From an uncultured bacterium (GTDB lineage Bacteria > Bacteroidota > Bacteroidia > Bacteroidales > Paludibacteraceae), in assembly GCA_947074225.1 (NCBI GenBank), contig CAMTOX010000076.1:1-7850 (forward strand): a DNA stretch of 7,850 nt. Direction: 5' to 3'. The notes under the pieces are model-generated. The model was not told the origin of the DNA. It saw only the letters and a program-made list of their open reading frames with translations, and searched no databases. Positions 1 through 6,929 of this stretch are shown here, piece after piece; the first letter of the stretch is position 1; every line of letters begins with the position of its first letter. Made by a program: the position numbers and the translations under genes.

Positions 1-745
1 AAGTGTAGCGCGGATCCAACCAAATATTGCCACTCTCTGTTTTACCAAACTTTCCTCCGTCGGCTTTAGTGATTAACGGGCATACCAACGCATAAGCTTC
101 TCCGCCATTCATACGGCGTATGAGTTCAGTTCCGGTAGTGATATTACCCCATTGGTCGCTACCACCCATTTGAAGTTTACAGTTTTTGTGTTCATTCAAA
201 TAGACGTAATCGTAGCCTTGCAAAAGTTGATAGGTAAACTCCGTAAAACTCATTCCTTGAGAGTATTCGCCATTAAGGCGTTTTTTTACAGAGTCTTTAG
301 CCATCATGTAATTTACAGTAATACGTTTTCCCACTTCGCGTGCAAAGTCTAAGAATGAGAAGTTCTTCATCCAATCGTAGTTGTTGGCAAGTTCTGCAGC
401 ATTCGCAACATCGCTATGGAAGTCAAGAAACTTCTCAAGCTGTGCTTTAATACATGCCACATTGTGATTTAGAGTCTGCTCATCTAAAAGGTTTCGCTCG
501 GCCGATTTACCCGATGGGTCGCCAATCATGCCTGTAGCACCACCAATCAAAGCTATTGGTTTGTGGCCACAACGTTGAAGGTGTCTAAGCATCATCACGC
601 CACAAAGGTGTCCAATGTGTAGTGAATCGGCGGTAGGGTCTATGCCTAAGTAGGCAGTTGTCATCTCTTTAGCAAGTTGCTCCTCAGTGCCCGGCATCAT
701 GTCGTGAATCATTCCACGCCATTGTAATTCCTCAATAAAATTCAT
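1..745 (-). CDS. tyrS: Tyrosyl-tRNA synthetase, N-terminal 248 codons (3' end beyond window)
   Basis: This cytoplasmic class I aminoacyl-tRNA synthetase charges tRNA-Tyr with tyrosine using ATP. I translated the minus strand from the ATG at 745-743; it begins [11 protein letters not shown] and stays open to the left edge. Visible family signatures are the HIGH motif in SLHIGHLCG (residues 43-46), [10 protein letters not shown] (about 75-84), the tyrosine-pocket segment [10 protein letters not shown] (192-201), and KFGKT (232-236), which is the bacterial TyrS version of the KMSKS loop. The window therefore holds the Rossmann catalytic domain; the anticodon-binding and S4-like C-terminal parts (family length about 400-430 residues) lie outside. 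The start is the first ATG giving the usual short N-terminus before the catalytic core, and no Shine-Dalgarno sequence precedes it, as is normal for Bacteroidota. A promoter-like sequence lies about 75 bases upstream. Assignment is firm; only the end is missing. Confidence 0.97.
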   Translation of the reverse strand, partial: MNFIEELQWRGMIHDMMPGTEEQLAKEMTTAYLGIDPTADSLHIGHLCGVMMLRHLQRCGHKPIALIGGATGMIGDPSGKSAERNLLDEQTLNHNVACIKAQLEKFLDFHSDVANAAELANNYDWMKNFSFLDFAREVGKRITVNYMMAKDSVKKRLNGEYSQGMSFTEFTYQLLQGYDYVYLNEHKNCKLQMGGSDQWGNITTGTELIRRMNGGEAYALVCPLITKADGGKFGKTESGNIWLDPRYT

Positions 746-818
746 ATCAATAGCTTTTATCTTATAGTTATTAGTATTGTAGAACTTGATAGTTCTTTCT
801 ATGTTATTAAATGAATTG

Positions 819-850
819 CAAAAATACATCTTTTTTATGCCATTACCAAA
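819..850 (-). promoter_or_regulatory. Probable tyrS promoter, Bacteroidetes type
   Basis: Read on the minus strand, TTTG (850-847) is followed after 20 bases by TATTTTTG (826-819). This fits the Bacteroides sigma-ABfr pattern of a -33 TTTG, about 19-21 bases, and a -7 TAnnTTTG. Transcription would start near 812-814 and give a leader of roughly 70 bases before the tyrS ATG. I see no T-box or attenuator-like hairpin in that leader. Both elements match exactly, so this is the best-supported promoter in the window, although no start site has been measured. Confidence 0.65.
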
Positions 851-987
851 GTTATAGAGCATAGATGATGCCTTGTTTTAAATCTGTAGCGCTTCTATTT
901 CTGATAATTATCTTTATTAGTCGAATTAATTTATTTAATAATGTTATCAAAAGATAATGAACTTCATTTCTTTTACTTGAAAAAGTG

Positions 988-995
988 TATATTTG
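988..995 (+). promoter_or_regulatory. Candidate -7 element for the epimerase gene
   Basis: TATATTTG at 988-995 is an exact match to the Bacteroidetes -7 consensus TAnnTTTG on the plus strand. The matching -33 region is poor: the nearest candidate is TTTC at 967-970, only 17 bases upstream. If used, transcription would begin near 1002 and give an unusually long leader of about 255 bases before the ATG at 1258. I found no better match closer to the gene; TATCTATG at 1149-1156 has one mismatch and no TTTG upstream. Confidence 0.35.
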
Positions 996-1257
996 CAGCT
1001 TATCTTTTTAGGCTCGGCTATAAATTCACATTGATAGTGCTTGTGTGTCTGTAAGTTATTGTAATATATTACTTTAGTTTAGAGTTCTCAGCATATCTCT
1101 ATATTGGAACAATAAGGTATTACTCTGATAGGACGACTGTTTTTGTTGTATCTATGAATAAGTCACCTCTTTTATTCCTATAGTAAATAGTGATTTATAG
1201 CTTCTTTTTATTTCTCTCAATAAGAGATGTAAGGCCTATTTATTTTCAAATATCAAA

Positions 1258-2742
1258 ATGTTATCCATGAAGAAGAAAGTATTCTTAACTGGTGCTACCG
1301 GTGTTATGGGTTGGGCAGGAATGAATGAACTGCTTAAATATCCAGACCGATTTGAAGTGTCGGTATTGGCAAGACCAAGCAAAGCAAATAAAGCAAAATT
1401 AGCTCCTTATCAGGACAAAGTAGAGGTTATCTGGGGCGATCTTGAGAACTATGAAGACGTATTGCGCGGTGTAAATGGCGCAGACTATGTACTTCATGTG
1501 GGGGGTATGGTCTCTCCAAAAGCCGATTATTACCCTAAATCTACGCGACGTGTAAACGTTGTTGCGGCAGAAAATGTGGTACGTGCTATCAAAGCACAAC
1601 CTAATCCAGATGCAGTAAAGGTGTGTTACATTGGTTCTGTGGCGCAAACAAGCGACCGTAACGAGCCTATTCATTGGGGACGTACTGGCGACCCTATCTG
1701 TATAAGCGTGTACGATCACTATGCCATCTCTAAGGTTAACGCAGAGCGTGTGTTTGCAGAATCTGGTCTTAAACATTGGGTGTCTTTGCGCCAATCGGGG
1801 ATTCTTTATCCGGCAATTTTGAAAAATTATGACCCTATTATGTTCCATGTGCCTTTGCGTGGAGTCTTAGAATGGGCTACAGTTGAAGATAGTGCTCGAC
1901 TATTGACAAATTTCTGTGACTTTGAATTACCTGAAGACTTTTGGCAACGTTTTTATAATATTGGTAGTGGTGCGGAGTACCGTATTACCAATTATGAATT
2001 TGAATGTCTATTATTAGATGCTATCTCTTGTCCTCGACCAGAGAAGATCTTTAATCCGGAGTGGTTTACCTTGCGCAACTTCCACGGACAGTGGTATGCC
2101 GATTCGCAACTCTTAGAAGACCATTTGAAATTTAGAGCCAATATTCCTGTGAAAGAGTACTTTGAACAGATGGGTAAAACTGTGGCTTGGTACTATCATT
2201 TGGCTAAGATTTGCCCACCACTATTTATTAAGTGGGGCATGATGCCTATGGCTTATAAAAAGAAATGGGGCACTCAATGGTGGATTAAAAACCGTGATAT
2301 GAACCGTATTAACGCTTTCTATGGTTCTATAGAGGCCTACGAAAATATTCCAGGATGGGATAAGCAAGACCTTTCACATCCAAGTGAAGAGGTTACTTAT
2401 TTGGATCATGGATACGATGAAAGTAAACCACGTAGTGAGTGGAATATTGACGATATGCGTAAAGCAGCAGAGTTCCGTGGTGGTAAGTGCCTCTCTGAAT
2501 CAATGACCATTGGCGATTTCACAACTCCTTTGGAGTGGGAGTGTCAATTTGGACATAAGTTCATGGCCTCGCCAACTATTGTCTTGTTAGGTGGACACTG
2601 GTGTCCAGATTGTCTGCCTTCGCCTTGGAATTATGACGAGATAGCACGTTCAAATCCATTTTTTGCACAGGTATGGCACCCTTTGCATGGTAAAGAAGAG
2701 AATAACTTCTATGGCGAAGAGATATTCGATGGGTGGGAATAA
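1258..2742 (+). CDS. NAD-dependent epimerase/dehydratase-like protein with C-terminal zinc-finger-like domain
   Basis: This is an extended short-chain dehydrogenase/reductase (SDR) family protein of 494 residues with no signal peptide, so probably cytoplasmic. The Rossmann nucleotide-binding loop is TGATGVMGWAG (11-21), an acidic GDL follows at 60-62, the catalytic Ser is likely S127 in YIGSVAQ, and the Tyr/Lys pair is Y155/K159 in HYAISK. The SDR part ends around residue 305. A Trp-rich linker (about 306-400) leads to GGKCLSES (408-415), WECQFGHKF (427-435) and HWCPDC (447-452). C429, H433, C449 and C452, perhaps with C411, form a zinc-ribbon or treble-clef pattern. The tail NPFFAQVWHP (466-475) recalls the lead-in of zinc-ribbon repeats. 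A second in-frame ATG at 1267 (MKKKVFLTG) is an equally plausible start. The next gene follows after 48 bases and is probably cotranscribed. Substrate and role are not evident; the SDR assignment is firm, the zinc finger is inferred from motif spacing. Confidence 0.9.
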   Translation: MLSMKKKVFLTGATGVMGWAGMNELLKYPDRFEVSVLARPSKANKAKLAPYQDKVEVIWGDLENYEDVLRGVNGADYVLHVGGMVSPKADYYPKSTRRVNVVAAENVVRAIKAQPNPDAVKVCYIGSVAQTSDRNEPIHWGRTGDPICISVYDHYAISKVNAERVFAESGLKHWVSLRQSGILYPAILKNYDPIMFHVPLRGVLEWATVEDSARLLTNFCDFELPEDFWQRFYNIGSGAEYRITNYEFECLLLDAISCPRPEKIFNPEWFTLRNFHGQWYADSQLLEDHLKFRANIPVKEYFEQMGKTVAWYYHLAKICPPLFIKWGMMPMAYKKKWGTQWWIKNRDMNRINAFYGSIEAYENIPGWDKQDLSHPSEEVTYLDHGYDESKPRSEWNIDDMRKAAEFRGGKCLSESMTIGDFTTPLEWECQFGHKFMASPTIVLLGGHWCPDCLPSPWNYDEIARSNPFFAQVWHPLHGKEENNFYGEEIFDGWE

Positions 2743-2790
2743 CCCTAACGGATATTGGTTAGTTTATTTGGAAATGTTTAATCAAAATAT

Positions 2791-3744
2791 ATGAAACGTA
2801 TTTTATATACTTTTCTCTGTTCTTGTTTTGCCTTGAATGCTCTTCAAGCACAAGAACGAGAAGAACTTTTGCCTTATGGCGATCTTGAGAGTTGGACTGT
2901 ACGCTATATTAAGGAGTCGAGACTTCTGGGTGGTAAAACTAAAACATTATATGTGGTGGGTCCAACAGATACTATTCGTAAGAATGAAGCTTACGATTTT
3001 TCTAAAACCATTTGGGGTATCTCTAATGCCTATGCCAATGTAATGGGAGTTGCAAAAGGGGCCAATACAACTCAGCCGGAACGTAGAGGTAATGGCTACT
3101 GTGCTCGTATGGATACCCGTATTGAAACAGTGAAGGTGTTGGGAATGCTCGATATTGAAGTGTGTATTGCAGGAACACTATTTACTGGCGAAGTAATTGA
3201 ACCTGTAAAGAGTGCTAACGATCCATACGGAAGTATTAGTATGGGAATACCTTTTACTAAGAAACCTAAAGCGTTGGTATTCGACATAAAAACGCGGGTG
3301 AATCCTGAACGTAAAGTAATCAAAGCACTTGGTTTTGGAACTTCGGAGATTGAGGGGCATGACGAACCAGATATTTATGTGTATCTTCAAAAGCGTTGGG
3401 AAGATAAAGATGGTAATATTTATGCTAAACGTATCGGTACAGCACGTCAGCGTTTTCCTCAGACAATACCAAATTGGCATAACGATTATCGCTTACCAAT
3501 TTATTATGGCGACATAACTAAACGTAGCGATTTTAAGAAGTATCAAGGTTTATTCCCCGACGGAGGAGTCTTCAAAGCTAAGAATAGCAAAGGAGAGGTA
3601 GTGATAATTAATGAAGTTGGCTGGGGAACAGCCGATGATACACCGACTCATGTTATTGTAATGCTTTCGGCAGGATCTTATCCAGCATTCTATGGCGCTC
3701 CTGGCAATGCACTATGGATTGATAATATCCGATTCTCTTATTAA
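2791..3744 (+). CDS. Secreted PCMD-like (putative carbohydrate metabolism domain) protein
   Basis: This 317-residue protein has a clear signal peptide: basic MKR, a hydrophobic core through about residue 17, and a likely signal peptidase I site after LQA (18-20), leaving QERE at the mature N-terminus. Cysteines at 10 and 12 do not sit in a proper lipobox, so I do not call it a lipoprotein. The mature part resembles the Bacteroidetes PCMD family: an early Trp segment (DLESW, 31-35), IWGISNA (74-80), GYCARMDT (102-109), AGTLFTGEV (127-135), GIPFTKKPKAL (152-162), and a C-terminal YGAPGNALWIDNIR (301-314), where such proteins end in a small residue-rich turn and a VDN-like beta strand. It is mostly beta in character and expected in the periplasm or outer envelope. 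PCMD is named for an inferred link to carbohydrate use; no catalytic residues are known to me. It lies 48 bases after the epimerase-like gene and ends at the shared terminator. Family assignment is from memory of motifs. Confidence 0.72.
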   Translation: MKRILYTFLCSCFALNALQAQEREELLPYGDLESWTVRYIKESRLLGGKTKTLYVVGPTDTIRKNEAYDFSKTIWGISNAYANVMGVAKGANTTQPERRGNGYCARMDTRIETVKVLGMLDIEVCIAGTLFTGEVIEPVKSANDPYGSISMGIPFTKKPKALVFDIKTRVNPERKVIKALGFGTSEIEGHDEPDIYVYLQKRWEDKDGNIYAKRIGTARQRFPQTIPNWHNDYRLPIYYGDITKRSDFKKYQGLFPDGGVFKAKNSKGEVVIINEVGWGTADDTPTHVIVMLSAGSYPAFYGAPGNALWIDNIRFSY

Positions 3745-3762
3745 GAATCTTGTAAAGTGAGA

Positions 3763-3809
3763 ATATAAAAAAATCCCCGACTCATAATGAGTCGGGGATT
3801 TTTTTATAT
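3763..3809. terminator. Bidirectional intrinsic terminator between convergent genes
   Basis: A perfect inverted repeat is centred on A3786 with 23-bp arms: an AAAAAAA run, then ATCCCCGACTCAT, one central base, and the exact complement ending in TTTTTTT. In RNA a stem containing CCCCG/CGGGG with a 3-base loop is followed by a U run in either direction. It starts 18 bases after the PCMD-like stop codon and 10 bases past the serC stop codon, so it can end both transcripts. Confidence 0.95.
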
Positions 3810-3819
3810 CAGGGTTCAA

Positions 3820-4905
3820 TTATTTGTTCATTGCTTCGAACTCTTTCATGCAATCTACTAAAGCTTGCACAGATTCTACTGGACATGCATTGTAGATAGA
3901 TGCACGGAAACCACCAACAGAGCGGTGACCTTTGATACCAATCATACCACGTTCTTTAGCAAATGCCATGAAAGCAGCTTCTTTATCTTTATGTTCTTCG
4001 GTCATTATGAAACAAACATTCATTAAAGAGCGGTCTTCTTTAGCAGCTGTACCTACGAACATGCTGTTGCGGTCAATCTCGTTATAAAGCAATTCTGCTT
4101 TCTCTTTATTGATTTTGTACATAGCTTCCAAACCACCAAGTTCTTTCACCCATTTCAAAGTTTCGTGCATTACGAAGATAGGGAATACTGGAGGAGTGTT
4201 GAACATAGAGTTGTTACGAGGTTCGTCGCCAATGTGAGTGCGGTAATCTACCATAGTTTGTACCGGACGCTCCATTTGACCTAAGATATCTTTACGTACA
4301 ATAACGAAAGTAACACCTGCAGGGCCTACATTCTTTTGAGCACCACCATAAATCATAGCGTATTTTGTTACATCTACAGGACGGCTCATGATGTCTGAAG
4401 ACATATCGGCAACTAATTTTACTGGGCAATCCATGTCTGTGTGGATCTCAGTACCATAAATGGTGTTGTTAGTTGTGATGTGGAAATAATCAGCATCGGT
4501 AGGGATAGTATAATTTTTAGGAATATAAGAGTAAGTCTTATCTTCTGAAGAAGCAACGATATCTACTTCGCCATAGAATTTGGCCTCTTTAGCAGCTTTC
4601 TTTGCCCATACACCTGTTTGAAGGTAAGCAGCTTTATGTTTTAATAAGTTTGCTGGAACTTCGAAGAATTGAGTTGATGCACCACCACCCAAGAAGATTA
4701 CAGCATACTCTTCTGGAATGTTCAATAAATCGCGCCACAATTGTTCGGTTTCTGCCATGATACGTTCCCAACCTGGAGTACGGTGAGAAATTTCTAAGAT
4801 ACCAATACCAGTATTGTCAAAATCGCGAATGGCGTTAATGGCCGATTCAATTGCTTGTTTAGGCAAAACACATGGTCCTGCGTTAAAGTTGTGTACAGTT
4901 TTCAT
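3820..4905 (-). CDS. serC: Phosphoserine aminotransferase
   Basis: SerC is a cytoplasmic class V PLP-dependent aminotransferase that converts 3-phosphohydroxypyruvate and glutamate to O-phosphoserine and 2-oxoglutarate, the second step of serine synthesis. In many bacteria it also acts in the DXP-dependent route to pyridoxal phosphate. At 361 residues it is the normal full length. Signatures are the N-terminal [11 protein letters not shown] (5-15), SHRTPGW (40-46), the cofactor-phosphate loop LGGGAS (72-77), D168 in VADMSSDI, the Schiff-base lysine K191 in [11 protein letters not shown], and the substrate-phosphate segment [15 protein letters not shown] (326-340) with H327 and R334. The ATG at 4905 gives the family N-terminus. 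A promoter-like sequence is about 100 bases upstream and a strong terminator lies just downstream, so the gene seems monocistronic. In many Bacteroidales serA follows serC; here it does not. Confidence 0.97.
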   Translation of the reverse strand: MKTVHNFNAGPCVLPKQAIESAINAIRDFDNTGIGILEISHRTPGWERIMAETEQLWRDLLNIPEEYAVIFLGGGASTQFFEVPANLLKHKAAYLQTGVWAKKAAKEAKFYGEVDIVASSEDKTYSYIPKNYTIPTDADYFHITTNNTIYGTEIHTDMDCPVKLVADMSSDIMSRPVDVTKYAMIYGGAQKNVGPAGVTFVIVRKDILGQMERPVQTMVDYRTHIGDEPRNNSMFNTPPVFPIFVMHETLKWVKELGGLEAMYKINKEKAELLYNEIDRNSMFVGTAAKEDRSLMNVCFIMTEEHKDKEAAFMAFAKERGMIGIKGHRSVGGFRASIYNACPVESVQALVDCMKEFEAMNK

Positions 4906-5206
4906 TTGGTTTAAATAATTAAAGTATAAGATCTTTCTAATAGTATAAAATTGTATCTCTAAGCGTCAATTGCCGACTTCTATTCTTGTCTTTAAATGAC
5001 GTGTCAAAGATATAGAATTTACAAGTTGAAAGCAAGAGTTATTTGTAATTATTAAATTATTCTATTTCTCGCTTTTAAGCCTTTGTAAATTAAATGGTTG
5101 AGTTTGATTACAAAATGATATATAATACAAAATTTTAATAGTAACGAAAGTAATGTTTTATTAACTAATAATCACTTATAAGGTGCCTTTAATTAGCTTG
5201 TTAGTA
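4906..5206. other. AT-rich gap between ispG and serC
   Basis: These 301 bases carry no gene. The part next to serC contains its likely promoter and leader. The part next to the ispG stop (about 5040-5206) is strongly AT-rich, and I find no GC-rich hairpin with a T run that would end the ispG transcript; the best candidate is only AAGG/CCTT around 5180-5190 with a 2-base loop, which is not convincing. Read-through from ispG into serC therefore cannot be excluded. Confidence 0.5.
5005..5035 (-). promoter_or_regulatory. Probable serC promoter, Bacteroidetes type
   Basis: On the minus strand TATCTTTG (5012-5005) matches the -7 consensus TAnnTTTG exactly. TTG at 5035-5033 (preceded by C rather than T) lies 20 bases upstream as a -33 element. 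Transcription would start near 4998-5000 and leave a leader of about 95 bases before the serC ATG. I see no obvious riboswitch or attenuator in it. Confidence 0.55.
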
Positions 5207-6916
5207 TTAAGAATCTCTACCATCGGTATGTATTAATTCCAATAGTTTGCTCACAGCAAGTTCCTCAGGAATATTTTTTTCAATGCACTCCATGCCTCTG
5301 TAAAGGCTTACTTTACCCTTACCGGCACCAACATAACCATAGTCGGCATCGGCCATTTCTCCAGGTCCATTCACAATGCAGCCCATTACAGCTATTTTTA
5401 AATTTTTCAGATGGCTGGTTTCTGCTTTTACTCTATTGAGAGTCGATTGTAGGTCGAAGAGTGTACGTCCACAGCTTGGGCAAGCAATGTATTCTGTACG
5501 GCTCATACGTACCCGAGAGGCTTGTAGTATAGCAAATGCTGTCGAATTGATATCTTGTGCTGAGATTTTGGTGTTATTATTTGTAATTAAAATACCATCG
5601 CCAAAACCGTCAAGAAGTAGTGCGCCTAAGTCGGCTGCAGCTTTAAGTTGTAAAGCTTCAAGGTTATTTTCGTTATATGTTCTACATAGTATTACAGCAT
5701 TTGTAATGTTGTGTCGCAGTAGCGTATGGAAGAATGCTCTCATTTCGCCCACAGGATTTACATGTTCGCTTTGTAATAATATTACGTAATTTGGATTTGC
5801 TTCTAGCTCTTCTAATACCGCAGCATTCAGTTTGCTATAACTAAGTGTGCAGAATTGATAGTTGCGATTGTCGTTCTCCGAGTCCCAATAGATATCGGGA
5901 GTAGGGAAGAGTTCTTCATTGCTAGTTGTAATAACCACTGGTGGTTGCATGCCTCCAATTTGTTTTACTGTATGGCTGTTGCGGCGGTGGTAGTTGAAAG
6001 GGTTAAAATGAGGAGCTGCTATGGCTTCAATTGGTACATGGTTTTGACGTAGTGAGATATAATCTACCAATTGGCGTCCTACGGGTATCTCCATTTCAGG
6101 TTCTTCGCTTAGTGAAACACGTATGGTGTCGCCAATACCATCGGCAAGGAGTGTTCCAATACCCACTGCCGACTTAATACGTCCCTCCTCGCCATTGCCC
6201 GCTTCGGTTACTCCAAGATGCAAGGGGCATTGTAATCCCTGTTCATTCATCTGTGCCACAAGCAGGCGCACAGCCTGTACCATTACCAATGTATTGGAGG
6301 CTTTGATAGATAATACAATGTTATGGAAGTTGCTTTCATGGCACAAGCGTACAAACTCTAAGCACGATGCTGCCAATCCGGCAGGGGTGTCGCCATATCT
6401 GTTGACGATACGTGGTGCCAAAGAACCATGGTTTACACCTATGCGTAGTGCAGTTCCGTTTGTTTTACAAATCTGGATGAGTGGTTGCAAACGCGCTCTT
6501 ATCTTCTCTATCTCTTGCAGGTACTCCAGATCACTATAGTCGCCATCGTGTCCGGCTACAAAGTTTCCTGGGTTAATGCGTACTTTCTCAATGTGTGCTG
6601 CGGCCTCTTCGGCCACTGCCGGATTAAAGTGTACATCGGCTACCAATGGCACTTGTAAGCCTTTTGCTCGGAGTGTTTGAGCTATCTGCGCCAAGCTTTT
6701 TGCCTCGCGAACTCCCTGTGTCGTGAAGCGTACCAGCTCACCACCGGCACACATAATTCGTTCTGCCTGGGATACCGATTCTTCCAAATTGTTGGTATCG
6801 GTGTTTGCCATGCTCTGCACACGGATAGGGTAGTGACCCCCAAGGTGTAATTTACCAATGGTTGCTACTTCGCTTAGTCGGCGGTTATAATTGAAAAATG
6901 TTTTACAATAATGCAT
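5207..6916 (-). CDS. ispG: 4-hydroxy-3-methylbut-2-en-1-yl diphosphate synthase, long form
   Basis: IspG (GcpE) is a cytoplasmic [4Fe-4S] enzyme of the MEP pathway that reductively opens methylerythritol cyclodiphosphate to HMBPP, the precursor of IspH products. At 569 residues this is the long, three-part type of Bacteroidota, Chlamydiae and plants rather than the roughly 370-residue E. coli type. The TIM barrel covers about 15-280, with PIRVQSMANTDT (30-41), ADVHFNP (93-99), VRINPGN (112-118), GVNHGSL (160-166) and GVTEAGNGEEGRIKSA (235-250). The inserted A* domain is about 290-460. The cluster domain follows with C479 and C482 in ACPSCGR, C513 in MGCIVNGPGE, and E520 as the fourth-ligand candidate. 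The ATG at 6916 is 13 bases from the upstream DUF4153 stop, and the stretch before it is A-rich without a Shine-Dalgarno sequence, so the two genes probably share a transcript. The gene appears complete. Confidence 0.97.
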   Translation of the reverse strand: MHYCKTFFNYNRRLSEVATIGKLHLGGHYPIRVQSMANTDTNNLEESVSQAERIMCAGGELVRFTTQGVREAKSLAQIAQTLRAKGLQVPLVADVHFNPAVAEEAAAHIEKVRINPGNFVAGHDGDYSDLEYLQEIEKIRARLQPLIQICKTNGTALRIGVNHGSLAPRIVNRYGDTPAGLAASCLEFVRLCHESNFHNIVLSIKASNTLVMVQAVRLLVAQMNEQGLQCPLHLGVTEAGNGEEGRIKSAVGIGTLLADGIGDTIRVSLSEEPEMEIPVGRQLVDYISLRQNHVPIEAIAAPHFNPFNYHRRNSHTVKQIGGMQPPVVITTSNEELFPTPDIYWDSENDNRNYQFCTLSYSKLNAAVLEELEANPNYVILLQSEHVNPVGEMRAFFHTLLRHNITNAVILCRTYNENNLEALQLKAAADLGALLLDGFGDGILITNNNTKISAQDINSTAFAILQASRVRMSRTEYIACPSCGRTLFDLQSTLNRVKAETSHLKNLKIAVMGCIVNGPGEMADADYGYVGAGKGKVSLYRGMECIEKNIPEELAVSKLLELIHTDGRDS

Positions 6917-6929
6917 TTCTATAATTTTA

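Larger units (their letters stand above)
746..1257. other. Divergent intergenic region, 512 bases, AT-rich
   Basis: No credible gene is present; all frames are broken by frequent stops. The left part holds the tyrS promoter on the minus strand. The right part would be the leader of the gene at 1258 if the -7 element at 988-995 is used. Small structures in it are weak: a 12-base palindrome at 1061-1072, a 5-bp AT hairpin at 1102-1114 (TATTG/CAATA, 3-base loop), and a 5-bp hairpin at 1213-1227 (TCTCT/AGAGA). None resembles a known riboswitch. Confidence 0.6.

Noticed and set aside
152..352. 66-codon plus-strand open frame
   Set aside because: It is antisense to tyrS, including the stretch that encodes the [10 protein letters not shown] motif.
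1061..1072. 12-base perfect palindrome GTAATATATTAC as an operator
   Set aside because: It is pure AT-rich symmetry, does not extend further, has no second copy, and is well away from the candidate promoter; chance is a sufficient explanation.
1399..1848. 149-codon open frame on the minus strand
   Set aside because: It lies entirely inside the well-supported SDR gene on the other strand, has a Cys/His/Arg-rich composition typical of antisense frames, and shows no recognisable domain.
2745..2762. CTAAC/GTTAG hairpin between the two plus-strand genes as a terminator
   Set aside because: The stem is only 5 bp with an 8-base loop and is not followed by a T run; it would not stop transcription into the next gene.
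2763..2770. TTTATTTG as a separate promoter for the PCMD-like gene
   Set aside because: It has one mismatch in the key TA, no TTTG about 20 bases upstream, and leaves almost no room for a leader.
5376..6539. Plus-strand open frames of 65-138 codons
   Set aside because: They are antisense to ispG, whose protein motifs are continuous through the region; they have no recognisable domain.
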